A DNA stretch of 64,000 nucleotides, from contig NZ_QLMI01000006.1 of the NCBI RefSeq assembly GCF_003259835.1, forward strand, positions 1-64,000, given 5' to 3'. Positions within the stretch are counted from its first letter, which is position 1. Each line of letters opens with the position of its first letter. Shown one piece after another: positions 8,013 to 17,554 of this stretch. A model generated the notes under the pieces. That model saw nothing but the letters and a program-made list of their open reading frames with translations, ran no database searches and was not told where the DNA came from. This DNA is from Flavobacterium aquaticum. Lineage in GTDB: Bacteria; Bacteroidota; Bacteroidia; Flavobacteriales; Flavobacteriaceae. A program made the position numbers and the translations under genes.

Positions 8013-9353
8013 TTATTTTAATAACTCTAAAATCTTATTTTCAACTTCTTCTGAATTCCAATTTTCTTGAATATTATCCATTTTCAAAACTTCTTGCATA
8101 ATTTCATTTTGAAAATCGCCAATTGCCATCGCTTCTGAATAAGGTTGTAAACTGAAAGTTACTCTACTATATAACGGCATCCATTTTTCGGGATGCTTGT
8201 CGGAAAACCATTTTTCGATTTTCTTTTGTAGTAAGAAATTGGTATCGACAGTTTTTGCACTCATTTCTTCAAAATTTCTTCTCGAAAGTTCGGCAATCGC
8301 ATCAGCATTTGGCTTTCTTGAAATTTCGTAAGCTTTAAAAATTCGATCCCAATCGTCGCCATATTGTTGCATTAATTCATTCAGAATGGTAATATCTTCA
8401 AAACCTGCATTCATTCCGTGACCGTAGAAAGGCACAATCGCGTGCGCAGAATCACCAATTAAAGCAATTTTATCGTTGAATGTCCAAGGAAAACATTTCA
8501 TAATCGCCAAATAACTATTCGGATTTCTGAAAAAATCACGCACTAAATCTGGAATTACATCTTTTGTATCTGGAAAATAAGTCGCGAAAAACGAAACTAA
8601 TTTTTCTTCATTAGTTAACGATTCAAACGAATTTTCTCCTTCAATCGGCATAAACAAAGTACAAGTAAACGAGTTGTCCAAGTTAGCCAATCCCATCAAC
8701 ATGAAATTTCCTCTTGGCCAAATGTGTAAGGAATGAATATCAATTTTTGGAGATCCATCAGCATTGGCTGGAATATGCAATTCTTTGTAACCAATTTTCA
8801 TGAACTCTTGCGAATAATCAAACATCGATTGACGTTGCATTCTGTGTCTAATTCTCGAAAAAGCACCATCGGCTCCGAAAACTTTATCGTATTTTAACTC
8901 GGTCCACTCGCCTTGTTCGGTTTCGCCTTCCCACAAAGTGGCGGTGGCTAAGGTTACATCCCAAATTTTACGTTCGAAAAAGAATTCTACACCTTCAGCT
9001 TCAGCTAAATCGACCATTTTTCTATTCAAAACGCCTCTTGACAATGAAAAAATAGCTTCACCTTCTTTTCCGTAATATTGATAATTCAGCTTTCCATCTT
9101 GTAAATGAATCGCTCTTTTATCCACTGGAATTCCGATTTTTCTAATTTCTTCATCTAAACCTACATCTTCCAATGCTTTCCAACCACGATTTGACATCAC
9201 CAAATTAATGGAACGACCTGAAAACTCAACCGTTCTAATATCGGGACTTCTGTCGAAAACATGTACTGTATGTCCGGCTCTTTTTAAATAGATTGCCAAT
9301 AAAGTTCCTACTAATCCAGAACCTACAACAGCAATTTTTTGTGGCGTTTGCAT
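8013..9353 (-). CDS. kmo: Kynurenine 3-monooxygenase
   Basis: This 446-residue FAD-dependent aromatic hydroxylase converts L-kynurenine to 3-hydroxykynurenine in tryptophan breakdown toward quinolinate/NAD. It begins with the FAD-binding motif IAVVGSGLVGTLLAIYLKRAG. The second FAD motif is IALIGDSAHAIVPFYGHGMNAG (given here split: IALIGDSAHA then IVPFYGHGMNAG, about residues 290-311). The RSINLVMSNRG segment is typical of KMO. The ATG at 9353 puts the Rossmann strand at the N-terminus; an in-frame ATG at 9431 would add 26 residues from the regulatory gap. Kynureninase lies 5.6 kb away. Confidence 0.9.
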   Translation of the reverse strand: MQTPQKIAVVGSGLVGTLLAIYLKRAGHTVHVFDRSPDIRTVEFSGRSINLVMSNRGWKALEDVGLDEEIRKIGIPVDKRAIHLQDGKLNYQYYGKEGEAIFSLSRGVLNRKMVDLAEAEGVEFFFERKIWDVTLATATLWEGETEQGEWTELKYDKVFGADGAFSRIRHRMQRQSMFDYSQEFMKIGYKELHIPANADGSPKIDIHSLHIWPRGNFMLMGLANLDNSFTCTLFMPIEGENSFESLTNEEKLVSFFATYFPDTKDVIPDLVRDFFRNPNSYLAIMKCFPWTFNDKIALIGDSAHAIVPFYGHGMNAGFEDITILNELMQQYGDDWDRIFKAYEISRKPNADAIAELSRRNFEEMSAKTVDTNFLLQKKIEKWFSDKHPEKWMPLYSRVTFSLQPYSEAMAIGDFQNEIMQEVLKMDNIQENWNSEEVENKILELLK

Positions 9354-9442
9354 GAAGACTTTTGTAAAAATTTGGACTGCAAAAATACGGAATAATAAAT
9401 TTCTAAACCCGACTTTAATTAGATTTTTCATTTTGAATTCAA

Positions 9443-9489
9443 ATTTTGTTTAATTATTTTTAATATTAGTTAAACAAAATGTATCTTTG
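9443..9489 (+). promoter_or_regulatory. Palindromic operator and -7 element of the photolyase operon
   Basis: A perfect 11-bp inverted repeat (ATTTTGTTTAA at 9443-9453, TTAAACAAAAT at 9470-9480) has a 16-bp spacer. It ends one base before TATCTTTG (9482-9489), a match to TAnnTTTG. A protein bound here would cover the -33 region. The site lies between the divergent kmo and flavin reductase genes. Confidence 0.55.
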
Positions 9490-9502
9490 AATAAAAATTG
9501 CT

Positions 9503-10138
9503 ATGAGAAAGATTACGAAAGACGAATTGTTCTACATGTCAAAAGTGCCGCGACTGAACTTAGTCAATTGTGTTACCGGTTACAAATCCGCTAATTTAAT
9601 TGGAACAGTTTCAACTGAAGGCATTTTGAATATTGCTGTTTTCAGCAGCGTTACGCATTTAGGTAGTGAACCACCATTATTAGGATTTATTTTAAGACCC
9701 ACAACGGTTCCAAGAGACACTTATAAAAACATAAAAGAAACCGGATATTTTACTGTAAATCATATTACCGAAGAAATGATTGCTGATGCGCATCATACGT
9801 CTTCAAGTTACGAAGAACACATTTCAGAATTCGACAAAACGAAGTTAGAACCCGAATTTATTGACGACTTCAAAGTTCCCTTTGTAAAAGGAAGTCCGGT
9901 ACAATTACTTTGCAAATATGTAAACGAATACAAAATTGAGGAAAACGATTGTATTCACATTATCGCCTCTATTGAAATCTTTTATGCGGATGAAAATCTT
10001 TTCCACGAAGACAATTGGATGCAATTGGATAGAGGAAATGTAGTAGCTATTAATGGTTTAGATGGTTATGCTCTTCCGAAACTATCCGACAGATTTCATT
10101 ATGCGCGACCTGACAAACCTTCAACTTCGATGTTATAA
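9503..10138 (+). CDS. Flavin reductase family protein
   Basis: This 211-residue protein is a flavin reductase-like FMN-binding split-barrel protein (DIM6/NTAB family). The N-terminal half contains [17 protein letters not shown] and [20 protein letters not shown], where substrate and FMN phosphate are bound. GYFTVNHI follows. Such proteins reduce flavins or use bound FMN directly. In flavobacteria the gene is regularly next to cryptochrome/photolyase genes, so supplying reduced flavin to them is a reasonable inference. The stop overlaps the next start by one base (TAATG). Confidence 0.85.
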   Translation: MRKITKDELFYMSKVPRLNLVNCVTGYKSANLIGTVSTEGILNIAVFSSVTHLGSEPPLLGFILRPTTVPRDTYKNIKETGYFTVNHITEEMIADAHHTSSSYEEHISEFDKTKLEPEFIDDFKVPFVKGSPVQLLCKYVNEYKIEENDCIHIIASIEIFYADENLFHEDNWMQLDRGNVVAINGLDGYALPKLSDRFHYARPDKPSTSML

Positions 10139-10278
10139 TGGCGCATAAAAAAGTAAATCTTCCCGAAAAAATATGTAAAACCTGTCAACGTCCTTTTTCA
10201 TGGCGAAAAAAATGGGAGAAAAACTGGGAAGAAGTAGTGTATTGCAGTGATAAATGTAGAATGAATAAAAACAAATAG
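10138..10278 (+). CDS. DUF2256 small zinc-ribbon-like protein
   Basis: This 46-residue protein is fully encoded between the flavin reductase and the cryptochrome. It has two cysteine pairs: C-K-T-C near residues 13-16 and C-S-D-K-C near 36-40. Between them is [18 protein letters not shown], which identifies the DUF2256 family. The four cysteines probably bind zinc. The start shares one base with the preceding stop and the next gene starts 1 bp after its stop, so it is embedded in the photolyase operon. DUF2256 genes are commonly linked to photolyases; the function is unknown. Confidence 0.85.
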   Translation: MAHKKVNLPEKICKTCQRPFSWRKKWEKNWEEVVYCSDKCRMNKNK

Positions 10279-10279
10279 C

Positions 10280-11584
10280 ATGAACGGATTAGTATGGTTT
10301 AGAAATGATTTACGCACAATTGACAATCATTCGTTGTACAATGCTTGTAGAGAAAATGAAAAGGTAATTGGAATATATTGTCTAGATCCAAGACATTTAG
10401 AAACAACTCAATACGGTTTCAAGAAAACAGAAAAATTTAGAACGCAATTTCTTTTAGAAACTTTAGCCGAATTACAACAAAATTTAGCTGAGAAAAATAT
10501 CACATTATTAGTTTATTACGGTTATCCCGAACAATTAATTCCAGAAGTAGCGGCAAAATATCAAATCGATACGATTTATAGTCAAAATGAATGGACGCAA
10601 GAAGAAGTGGATGTAGAAAATGAAGTAAGAAATCTAATTCCAGCGGTGAATTGGAAAACATATTACGACCAATTTCTATTTCATCCTGATGATGTACCGT
10701 ATGAAGATTGGGAAAAGATTCCAGAGGTTTTTACCGAGTTCAGAAAACAATTGGAAAAGAAAATTCGAGTGCGACCAACTGTTTCAATAACTGCAAAACC
10801 GATTTCTAATCTAATTAAAGAAAAAACTACAATTCCTACATTAGAAGATTTAGGATTTGACTCCGAAACTTCGGAGTTCAAACAACCGAATAAAACGGCT
10901 TTTCCTTTTAAAGGCGGGGAAAATAAAGCTAAAAAAAGAATCAGAGACTACTTTTGGGACACCAAAAAACTAGCGGTTTACAAGAAAACTCGTAATGGTT
11001 TGGTTGGAAAAGATTATAGTTCGAAACTTTCGGCTTGGTTGGCAAATGGTAGTATTTCGGCACGAATGATTTATTGGGAAGTCCAACAATTTGAGAAAAA
11101 AGTTGTCAAAAACGAAGATACGTATTGGTTGATTTTCGAGTTGATTTGGCGCGATTATTTCAAATACATTTCACTAAAACACGGAAACAAAATATTCCAA
11201 TTGAATGGAATTTTGCAAAAAGAATACCATTGGAATCAAAATACAAAAGCTTTTAATCAATGGACAAATGGCACCACACCTGAACATTTCGTTAATGCCA
11301 ACATGATTGAATTGCAAAAAACAGGTTGGATGAGCAATCGAGGCCGTCAAAATGTAGCGAGTTATTGGGCAAAAGAATGGGAACAAGATTGGCGAATTGG
11401 CGCAGCTTATTTCGAAAGTATGTTGATTGATTACGATGTGCACAGTAATTATGGCAATTGGATGTACAATGCTGGTGTTGGCAACGATCCAAGAGATAGA
11501 AAATTCAACATCAAACGTCAAGCAGAAATGTACGATAGCGATGGAAAATTTCAGAAAATGTGGTTAATTCCTGAATTATTTTAG
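10280..11584 (+). CDS. Cryptochrome DASH / photolyase
   Basis: This 434-residue protein has an N-terminal photolyase alpha/beta domain starting LVWFRNDLRTIDNHSLYNA, and a C-terminal FAD-binding helical domain. The latter includes ELIWRDYFKY (about residues 285-294), TGWMSNRGRQNVASY (about 348-362) and DYDVHSNYGNWMYNAGVGNDPR (split as DYDVHSNYGNW and MYNAGVGNDPR). The DVHSNYGNW sequence is typical of the DASH class, which repairs cyclobutane dimers in single-stranded DNA or loops. The gene is immediately followed by a second photolyase of a different class, with no gap. Confidence 0.9.
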   Translation: MNGLVWFRNDLRTIDNHSLYNACRENEKVIGIYCLDPRHLETTQYGFKKTEKFRTQFLLETLAELQQNLAEKNITLLVYYGYPEQLIPEVAAKYQIDTIYSQNEWTQEEVDVENEVRNLIPAVNWKTYYDQFLFHPDDVPYEDWEKIPEVFTEFRKQLEKKIRVRPTVSITAKPISNLIKEKTTIPTLEDLGFDSETSEFKQPNKTAFPFKGGENKAKKRIRDYFWDTKKLAVYKKTRNGLVGKDYSSKLSAWLANGSISARMIYWEVQQFEKKVVKNEDTYWLIFELIWRDYFKYISLKHGNKIFQLNGILQKEYHWNQNTKAFNQWTNGTTPEHFVNANMIELQKTGWMSNRGRQNVASYWAKEWEQDWRIGAAYFESMLIDYDVHSNYGNWMYNAGVGNDPRDRKFNIKRQAEMYDSDGKFQKMWLIPELF

Positions 11585-13117
11585 ATGAAAACACTTCGAT
11601 TACTTTTGGGCGACCAACTCAATTCACAACATTCTTGGTTTGATGAAGTCAATCCAGATGTGACTTATATAATGGCAGAAATGCGTCAGGAAACGGATTA
11701 TGTGAAACATCACATTCAAAAAGTAGTCGCGTTTTTTCTTTCGATGCGAAATTTATCGGACGAATTGACAAAACAAGGTCATCAAGTTGTTTATTATAAA
11801 ATTTCGGATGCCAATAATCCTCAGAATTTGGAACAATTGATTTTGGATTTGGTTGAAAAGAATAAAATCGAGCAATTTGAATACCAACTTCCAGATGAAT
11901 ATCGGTTGGATGAACAACTGAAATCCATTTGCGAAAAACTTTCTATTCCCACAAAAGCAGTAGATTCCGAACATTTTTATACTTCTAGAACTGAATTAGC
12001 TGATTTTTTCAAAGGGAAAAAGCAACTTTTGATGGAAAATTTCTATCGCATGATGCGAAAAAAACACGATGTTTTGATGGTCGGCGATCAACCGTTAGAT
12101 GGAAAATGGAACTTTGACCACAACAATCGCAATCAATATAAAAACGAAGTTCCGATCCCGTTTCCTTTGGAATTTCATAAAAATGTGAGTGAAATTGTTA
12201 CAGAAATTAAAAGTCAAAACATCACCACTTTTGGAAGTATTGATAGAGAAAATTTCAGCTGGCCCACTTCCAGAAATGAAAGTTTGCAATTGATTGATTA
12301 TTTCTGTGAGTATTTGTTGGCACATTTTGGAACATATCAAGATTCGTTATTTTCTGGACATAATTTTTTATTTCACTCGCGTTTGTCTTTTGCGATGAAT
12401 TCCAAAATGATTAGTCCGAAAGAAGTAGTTGATGCAGTGGTTTCGTATTATTATCAAAATCAAGAAACTATTGAATTGGCACAAGTAGAAGGCTTTGTAC
12501 GACAAATTATTGGTTGGCGCGAATATGTCAGAGGAATTTATTGGAAAGAAATGCCGAATTATGCTAAAATGAACGCCTTAGAAAACTACAATCCGCTACC
12601 TGAATTCTTTTGGACTGGAAAAACCAAAATGAAATGTATGCAACATTCGATCTCCCAAAGTTTAACGGAATCGTATGCGCATCACATTCAGAGATTGATG
12701 GTTATTGGCAATTTTTCTTTGTTAGCCCAATTGCATCCTGATGCAGTTGACACTTGGTATTTAGGCGTTTACATCGATGCGATTGAATGGGTTGAAATGC
12801 CAAACACACGCGGTATGAGTCAATATGCGGATGGTGGAATTGTGGCAACCAAACCTTATGTTTCGTCAGGAAGTTACATTAATAAAATGAGCAATTACTG
12901 TGGAAGTTGCCATTACAAAGTAAAGGAGAAATTGGGCGAAAAAGCCTGTCCGTTTAACAGTCTGTATTGGAATTTTTTAGATGAGAAAAAACAACATTTT
13001 GCTAATAATCAAAGAATGAGCATGATGTTAGCACTACTAAGAAAAATGAAACCAGAAGAGTTAGCAGCAACAAAAGAAAAAGCGATTACGATTTTGGAGA
13101 ATATGGAGAATTTATAA
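11585..13117 (+). CDS. FeS-BCP-type (6-4) photolyase family protein
   Basis: This 510-residue protein is a cryptochrome/photolyase family member of the bacterial FeS type (PhrB-like), which repairs (6-4) photoproducts in characterised cases. It begins LRLLLGDQLNSQHSW, the family hallmark. The FAD-binding half contains VRQIIGWREYVRGIYW and FSLLAQLHPDAVDTWYLG. Near the C-terminus are cysteines in YCGSCHYKV and GEKACPFNSLYW which, with one further cysteine, ligate a 4Fe-4S cluster. It is the last gene of the light-repair operon and ends at a terminator. Confidence 0.9.
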   Translation: MKTLRLLLGDQLNSQHSWFDEVNPDVTYIMAEMRQETDYVKHHIQKVVAFFLSMRNLSDELTKQGHQVVYYKISDANNPQNLEQLILDLVEKNKIEQFEYQLPDEYRLDEQLKSICEKLSIPTKAVDSEHFYTSRTELADFFKGKKQLLMENFYRMMRKKHDVLMVGDQPLDGKWNFDHNNRNQYKNEVPIPFPLEFHKNVSEIVTEIKSQNITTFGSIDRENFSWPTSRNESLQLIDYFCEYLLAHFGTYQDSLFSGHNFLFHSRLSFAMNSKMISPKEVVDAVVSYYYQNQETIELAQVEGFVRQIIGWREYVRGIYWKEMPNYAKMNALENYNPLPEFFWTGKTKMKCMQHSISQSLTESYAHHIQRLMVIGNFSLLAQLHPDAVDTWYLGVYIDAIEWVEMPNTRGMSQYADGGIVATKPYVSSGSYINKMSNYCGSCHYKVKEKLGEKACPFNSLYWNFLDEKKQHFANNQRMSMMLALLRKMKPEELAATKEKAITILENMENL

Positions 13118-13145
13118 AAAAACCGAAGCAATGCTTCGGTTTATA
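13118..13145. terminator. Bidirectional terminator
   Basis: AACCGAAGC / GCTTCGGTT with a 3-nt loop, with A/T runs, lies between convergent genes. It overlaps the last codons of the NUMOD4 gene. Confidence 0.8.
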
Positions 13146-13716
13146 CTTGTATATGTCCCCAATTTTGACCCCATTTAATGCGGTAAATTTGCATTTCGGA
13201 AACATTAAATTCTTTTGCGGTTTTTCTAACGCTGAACTTTTCACCTTGTCGTTTCATTTTTAATTTAATTCGAATGACTTGTGTAGAAGTTAGCTTTTTA
13301 CCATCTCTCTTAATATTATTTTCTTGAAACTTCTTAAAAGCTTCTTTTACAGCTGGACTTTTATGACCGTGAGCGCGCATCTCATTGTAAGTTGCCCATT
13401 TTAAATTGTACAACTGATTATTCATTTTATCATAATCAAGATGTAAAACATATTCTTGGTCTTCACTTACTCTTGGAATAAAAAGCTCCGCTACCATTTT
13501 ATGAATGGCATGAGAATAATAACTTTTTTTTCCGTTAACCGATCTAACATAACGTAAAAATAGAAAACCTTCAGTTGGAGCACCTTTTAGAATTTTCCCG
13601 TTTTCAATTTTATCGGTAAAACTTTTAAGTCTACCATAATTAGAAACAGCATATCTAACCTTACCTGGAACTTCAATTGGATATTCTCTCCATTGTTCAA
13701 TTACAAAATGACTCAT
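13141..13716 (-). CDS. NUMOD4/HNH-type DNA-binding protein
   Basis: This 191-residue protein has an N-terminal NUMOD4 module (EQWREYPIEVPGKVRYAVSN, then YGRLKSF), an HNH-like middle (HAIHKMVAELFIP, then VLHLDYDKMNNQLYNLKW) and a C-terminal helix-turn-helix (VRKTAKEFNVSEMQIYRIKWG). The parts recall homing endonucleases of introns. Its canonical HNH histidine in HLDYDKMNN is followed by Asp rather than the usual N-G-x-K, so nuclease activity is doubtful. No intron or intein surrounds it. From memory, similar stand-alone genes are common in Flavobacteriaceae. The ATG at 13716 is chosen over one at 13818, which would overlap the upstream gene. Confidence 0.7.
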   Translation of the reverse strand: MSHFVIEQWREYPIEVPGKVRYAVSNYGRLKSFTDKIENGKILKGAPTEGFLFLRYVRSVNGKKSYYSHAIHKMVAELFIPRVSEDQEYVLHLDYDKMNNQLYNLKWATYNEMRAHGHKSPAVKEAFKKFQENNIKRDGKKLTSTQVIRIKLKMKRQGEKFSVRKTAKEFNVSEMQIYRIKWGQNWGHIQV

Positions 13717-13786
13717 ATTTTTGTCTTTAAATAAATTAAGGGGCGAATTATTTAAGACTTTCGTCTGATTTAATGCAAGATATAAA

Positions 13787-14863
13787 TTATTTGTTAAACT
13801 TGATTTTATTTCCAACATTCATTTTCTGAGATTTTGCAAAAGCACCACACATGTGAAATAACATTCTTGCTCCTACATTTCCATCCCAATCGTCATCACC
13901 TGGCGCTACTTCAACTAAATCAAATCCAATGATTTCTTTATTAGTTTCAGCTAAACGACTGAACAAATAAGCGGCTTGTTCAAATGAAAATCCGCCTGGA
14001 ACAGGAGTTCCAGTATTTGGACTATACCAAGGATACATTCCATCAATATCAAAAGAAATACATACTTTTTCTGGTAACGAAGCGATAATTTGATCGCATT
14101 GTTGTTGCCAAGTTTTACCTTCGAATGCTTCTTGTTTTAAATCGCTATCGGTATGAACTAAAACTCTGTCTTTTAAAGCGACTTCTACTTCTTGCTCACA
14201 AAAATCGCGAATTCCTACTTGTACAATTTTTGAAACTTGAGGAATTTGTAACGTATTGTACATGATGGAAGCATGCGAATAAGTAAATCCTTCATAAGCA
14301 ATACGTAAATCCATATGCGCATCTAAATGTAAGATTCCGAAATTGTCGTATTTAGTTGATAAAGCTTGGTAATATCCTAGCGGTGTTGAATGATCTCCAC
14401 CTAAAAGCACTACTTTTTTACCTTTGTTCATCCAACTTAATGTTTGCTCACGAACGGCTTCCACCATATCAGAACACGCATAATTGATTTCTTCTAAATC
14501 TTTCATTAATGAAGGATGATGGTCTAAAATCATTCCGCTTTCTAAAGCTTTGATAATTGGAGCCGCTTGTTTTTTGAACTTTTTAGATTTCTTTTTTAAC
14601 TCTTTAGCGGGTTTATCTATATAAATTCCTAATTTCCATAATTCTGGAAATTCTTGATGATTCAAATCTACCTGAAAAGAAGCGTCTAAAACCGCATCTG
14701 GACCTTTAGAAGCTCCAGAACCATAACTCACTGTAACTTCCCAAGGCACTGGAATTACAATAATTTCACTTTGCTCTGCCGAAAAAGGCAAACCAAAAAT
14801 AGTAGCATCTGCCAACCCTGGTTGGGATGGATCAAAATTTTCTAAAATTTGTTCTTTAGTCAT
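13787..14863 (-). CDS. Arginase/agmatinase/formimidoylglutamase family hydrolase
   Basis: This 358-residue binuclear manganese ureohydrolase shows all metal-binding motifs: GGDHSTP (about residue 170), LDAHMDLR (about 197) and SFDIDGMYP (about 285). It would hydrolyse a guanidino or formimino group from arginine, agmatine or formiminoglutamate; the sequence alone does not choose between them. Length is at the upper end of the family because of an inserted Lys-rich segment, ELKKKSKKFKKQ (about residues 85-96). The ATG at 14863 gives M-T-K-E-Q-I-L; an earlier in-frame ATG at 14911 runs into the kynU terminator. Confidence 0.85.
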   Translation of the reverse strand: MTKEQILENFDPSQPGLADATIFGLPFSAEQSEIIVIPVPWEVTVSYGSGASKGPDAVLDASFQVDLNHQEFPELWKLGIYIDKPAKELKKKSKKFKKQAAPIIKALESGMILDHHPSLMKDLEEINYACSDMVEAVREQTLSWMNKGKKVVLLGGDHSTPLGYYQALSTKYDNFGILHLDAHMDLRIAYEGFTYSHASIMYNTLQIPQVSKIVQVGIRDFCEQEVEVALKDRVLVHTDSDLKQEAFEGKTWQQQCDQIIASLPEKVCISFDIDGMYPWYSPNTGTPVPGGFSFEQAAYLFSRLAETNKEIIGFDLVEVAPGDDDWDGNVGARMLFHMCGAFAKSQKMNVGNKIKFNK

Positions 14864-14909
14864 GATTTCATGTAATTCGGTTATACCGTACAAAGATAGT
14901 TTATTTAAC

Positions 14910-14938
14910 AAAAAAGCCGAACAAGATGTCCGGCTTTT
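14910..14938 (-). terminator. kynU terminator
   Basis: On the minus strand AAAAGCCG / CGGCTTTTTT, with a 13-nt loop that can pair partly, follows the kynU stop codon directly. Confidence 0.75.
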
Positions 14939-14940
14939 AA

Positions 14941-16221
14941 TTATTTATTTGAAATTAATTCTTTCAATATTTGACCAAATTCATACATATCTTCGAATGA
15001 ACAATAGAATGGTGCTGGTGCTAAACGAATCACATTTGGCTCTCTCCAATCAGTGATAACACCATTTTTCATCAATCTTTCAAACAATTCTCTTCCTTGT
15101 CCGTGAAGATAAACGGATAATTGACAACCACGTTCTTCTTGATTAGATGGGGTTAAAATTTCAAAATCAGCTCCTTCTAATTCTTTGTCAATTTCGTGAA
15201 GAATGAATTCTAAATAAGAAGTTATTAAATTTCGTTTTGTGATTAGTTTATCCATCCCAACTTCAGCAAACATTTCTACCGAAGCTAAATAAGGTGCTAA
15301 AGACAAAATTGGAAGATTACTAATTTGCCAGCCATCTGCTCCATGAACAGGGTCAAAATCAGGCTCCATTTTAAAACGACGTTCTTTGTTGTGCCCGTAC
15401 CAACCTGCAAAACGTTTTAATTCTTTATCGTTATGATGTTTTTCATGAACAAAGAATCCTGAAGCATTTCCGGGTCCAGAATTCATATACTTATAACTAC
15501 ACCAAGCGGCGAAGTCAACATTCCAATCGTGCAAATCTAATTTGATATTTCCAGCAGCGTGTGCTAAATCCCACCCCACATAAGCTCCGTGTTTTTGCCC
15601 GGCTGCCGTGATGGTTTTCATATCAAACACTTGTCCTGTATAATAATTTACACCACCAATTAAGACCAAAGCTAATTCGTTTCCAACCTCATCAATTTTG
15701 GCTAAAACATCTTCTAAACGAATATTTGCTTCTCCTTCTCTTCTTTTGATTTCAACAATTGCATCTTTTGGGTCAAAACCATGAAATTTTACTTGGCTTT
15801 GGAACATATATTGGTCACTTGGAAATGCTTTTTCCTCACAAATAATTTTGTATTTCTGTGGTGTTGGATTGTAAAAAGACACCATTAATAAGTGAAGATT
15901 TACCGTCAATGTATTCATCACTCCAACTTCCGTAGGTTTTGCTCCAACGATATCGCTCAAAGGAACGGCAAAACGTTCTTGATAATCCCACCAAGGTTTA
16001 TCGGAATAAAAATGACCTTCTACTGCTAAATTTGCCCAATCACTCATTACTTCATCTACATAAGATTTTGTTCTTTTAGGTTGTAATCCTAAAGAATTTC
16101 CTGTAAAATAAATTACTTGTTTTCCGTTTACATGAGGAAAATGAAATTCATCTCTGTATTTTCTCAATTCGTCTTGAGCATCTAAACTTTGTGCGAATTC
16201 GCGTGTGTTTTGAAAAGTCAT
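14941..16221 (-). CDS. kynU: Kynureninase
   Basis: This 426-residue PLP enzyme splits kynurenine or 3-hydroxykynurenine to (3-hydroxy)anthranilate and alanine. The family features are YFTGNSLGLQPK near the N-terminus, VEGHFYSDKPWWDYQERF, and the PLP lysine in CSYKYMNSGPG (about residue 230). GWDLAHAAGNIKL precedes it. With the kmo gene 5.6 kb to the left it forms part of the kynurenine route, which in bacteria of this group feeds quinolinate/NAD synthesis or anthranilate release. It has its own terminator and appears monocistronic. Confidence 0.92.
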   Translation of the reverse strand: MTFQNTREFAQSLDAQDELRKYRDEFHFPHVNGKQVIYFTGNSLGLQPKRTKSYVDEVMSDWANLAVEGHFYSDKPWWDYQERFAVPLSDIVGAKPTEVGVMNTLTVNLHLLMVSFYNPTPQKYKIICEEKAFPSDQYMFQSQVKFHGFDPKDAIVEIKRREGEANIRLEDVLAKIDEVGNELALVLIGGVNYYTGQVFDMKTITAAGQKHGAYVGWDLAHAAGNIKLDLHDWNVDFAAWCSYKYMNSGPGNASGFFVHEKHHNDKELKRFAGWYGHNKERRFKMEPDFDPVHGADGWQISNLPILSLAPYLASVEMFAEVGMDKLITKRNLITSYLEFILHEIDKELEGADFEILTPSNQEERGCQLSVYLHGQGRELFERLMKNGVITDWREPNVIRLAPAPFYCSFEDMYEFGQILKELISNK

Positions 16222-16293
16222 TAGGTAGTTTTGTTTGAAGGGTAAAATTAGGTAAAAGTTTCAAAGCAGCAAAAAGCGAAACCTGTTAAAATA

Positions 16294-16325
16294 AAAAATC
16301 TCAACCTTTCGATTGAGATTTTTAA
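16294..16325 (-). terminator. queA terminator
   Basis: AAAAATCTCAA / TTGAGATTTTT with an 8-nt loop is just downstream of the queA stop. The A/T tracts make it usable in both directions. Confidence 0.8.
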
Positions 16326-16328
16326 AAA

Positions 16329-17378
16329 TTATATAATTAACATCGCGTCTCCATAAGAGTAGAAACGATATTTTTCTTTGATAGCTTCTTCGTAAGCTTT
16401 CTTCATTAAATCGTGACCACAAAAAGCAGAAATCATCATTAATAAAGTTGATTTTGGTGTATGGAAATTAGTAATCATACAATCTGCGATACTAAAATCG
16501 TAAGGAGGATAAATAAATTTATTTGTCCAACCTGTGTAAGGATTTAATGTTCTTTGAGAAGAAACAGAACTTTCCATTGCTCTCATAGAAGTTGTTCCTA
16601 CGCAACAAATCTTTTTCTTTTTAGCTTTTGCATTATTAACAATATCACAAGCTTCTTGCGTAATAATCATTTCTTCAGAATCCATTTTGTGTTTCGATAA
16701 ATCTTCTACCTCAACTGGATTAAAAGTTCCTAAACCAACGTGTAATGTTACTTCTGCAAAATCAACACCTTTAATTTCTAAACGCTTTAATAAATGTTTA
16801 GAAAAGTGTAGACCAGCAGTTGGAGCTGCTACAGCACCTTCTTCTTTTGCATAAATGGTTTGGTAACGCTCAGCATCTTCTGGAGTTACTTCACGATTGA
16901 TGTATTTAGGTATTGGAGTTTCACCAAGTTCTACTAATTTTTCTCTGAATTCTTCGTAAGAACCATCGTATAAGAAACGTAATGTTCTTCCACGAGAAGT
17001 TGTATTATCAATTACTTCAGCTACTAACGAATCGTCATCACCAAAATACAATTTGTTTCCAATACGAATTTTACGTGCTGGATCTACTAAAACATCCCAC
17101 AAACGTTGTTCTGCATTTAATTCTCTTAATAAAAAAACTTCAATACGAGCTCCCGTTTTTTCTTTATTTCCGTATAAACGTGCTGGAAAAACTTTTGTAT
17201 TATTTAACACCATTACATCGCCATCATCAAAATAATCAATAACGTCTTTGAATAATTTGTGCTCAATAGTATTCGTTTTTCTGTTAACCACCATTAAGCG
17301 AGATTCATCGCGATTTTCAGCTGGAAATTCAGCTAATAATTCTTCTGGTAAATTGAAATTGAAATGAGATAATTTCAT
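16329..17378 (-). CDS. queA: S-adenosylmethionine:tRNA ribosyltransferase-isomerase
   Basis: This 349-residue enzyme transfers and isomerises the ribosyl part of SAM to 7-aminomethyl-7-deazaguanine in tRNA, giving epoxyqueuosine. It begins [19 protein letters not shown], the QueA N-terminal signature. Other matches are [29 protein letters not shown] and [18 protein letters not shown] and [14 protein letters not shown] are in the C-terminal half. It draws on the SAM pool made by metK in this window. The upstream gap contains short low-complexity repeats around GTGTTTAA and no clear promoter motif. Confidence 0.94.
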   Translation of the reverse strand: MKLSHFNFNLPEELLAEFPAENRDESRLMVVNRKTNTIEHKLFKDVIDYFDDGDVMVLNNTKVFPARLYGNKEKTGARIEVFLLRELNAEQRLWDVLVDPARKIRIGNKLYFGDDDSLVAEVIDNTTSRGRTLRFLYDGSYEEFREKLVELGETPIPKYINREVTPEDAERYQTIYAKEEGAVAAPTAGLHFSKHLLKRLEIKGVDFAEVTLHVGLGTFNPVEVEDLSKHKMDSEEMIITQEACDIVNNAKAKKKKICCVGTTSMRAMESSVSSQRTLNPYTGWTNKFIYPPYDFSIADCMITNFHTPKSTLLMMISAFCGHDLMKKAYEEAIKEKYRFYSYGDAMLII

Positions 17379-17471
17379 TAAAAAATGTTTAAGTGTTTAA
17401 AAATTAAAGTGTTTTAGAATTCTATTCATAAAACACTAAAATTCAGTTGGCAAATATACGATTATGAAATA

Positions 17472-17530
17472 GGCGTTGTCAAGTAAAATGCGGTTTATTT
17501 TACAAAACCCTTGTTTTACTTGACAACGCC
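17472..17530. repeat. Perfect 17-bp inverted repeat
   Basis: GGCGTTGTCAAGTAAAA (17472-17488) and its exact complement (17514-17530) enclose a 25-nt loop. It lies between the convergent-side end of the LamG gene and the queA start. There is no T tract after the stem on either strand, so it is not a typical intrinsic terminator. Confidence 0.75.
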
Positions 17531-17554
17531 CAAAATTTAAAACCAAAAAACTAA

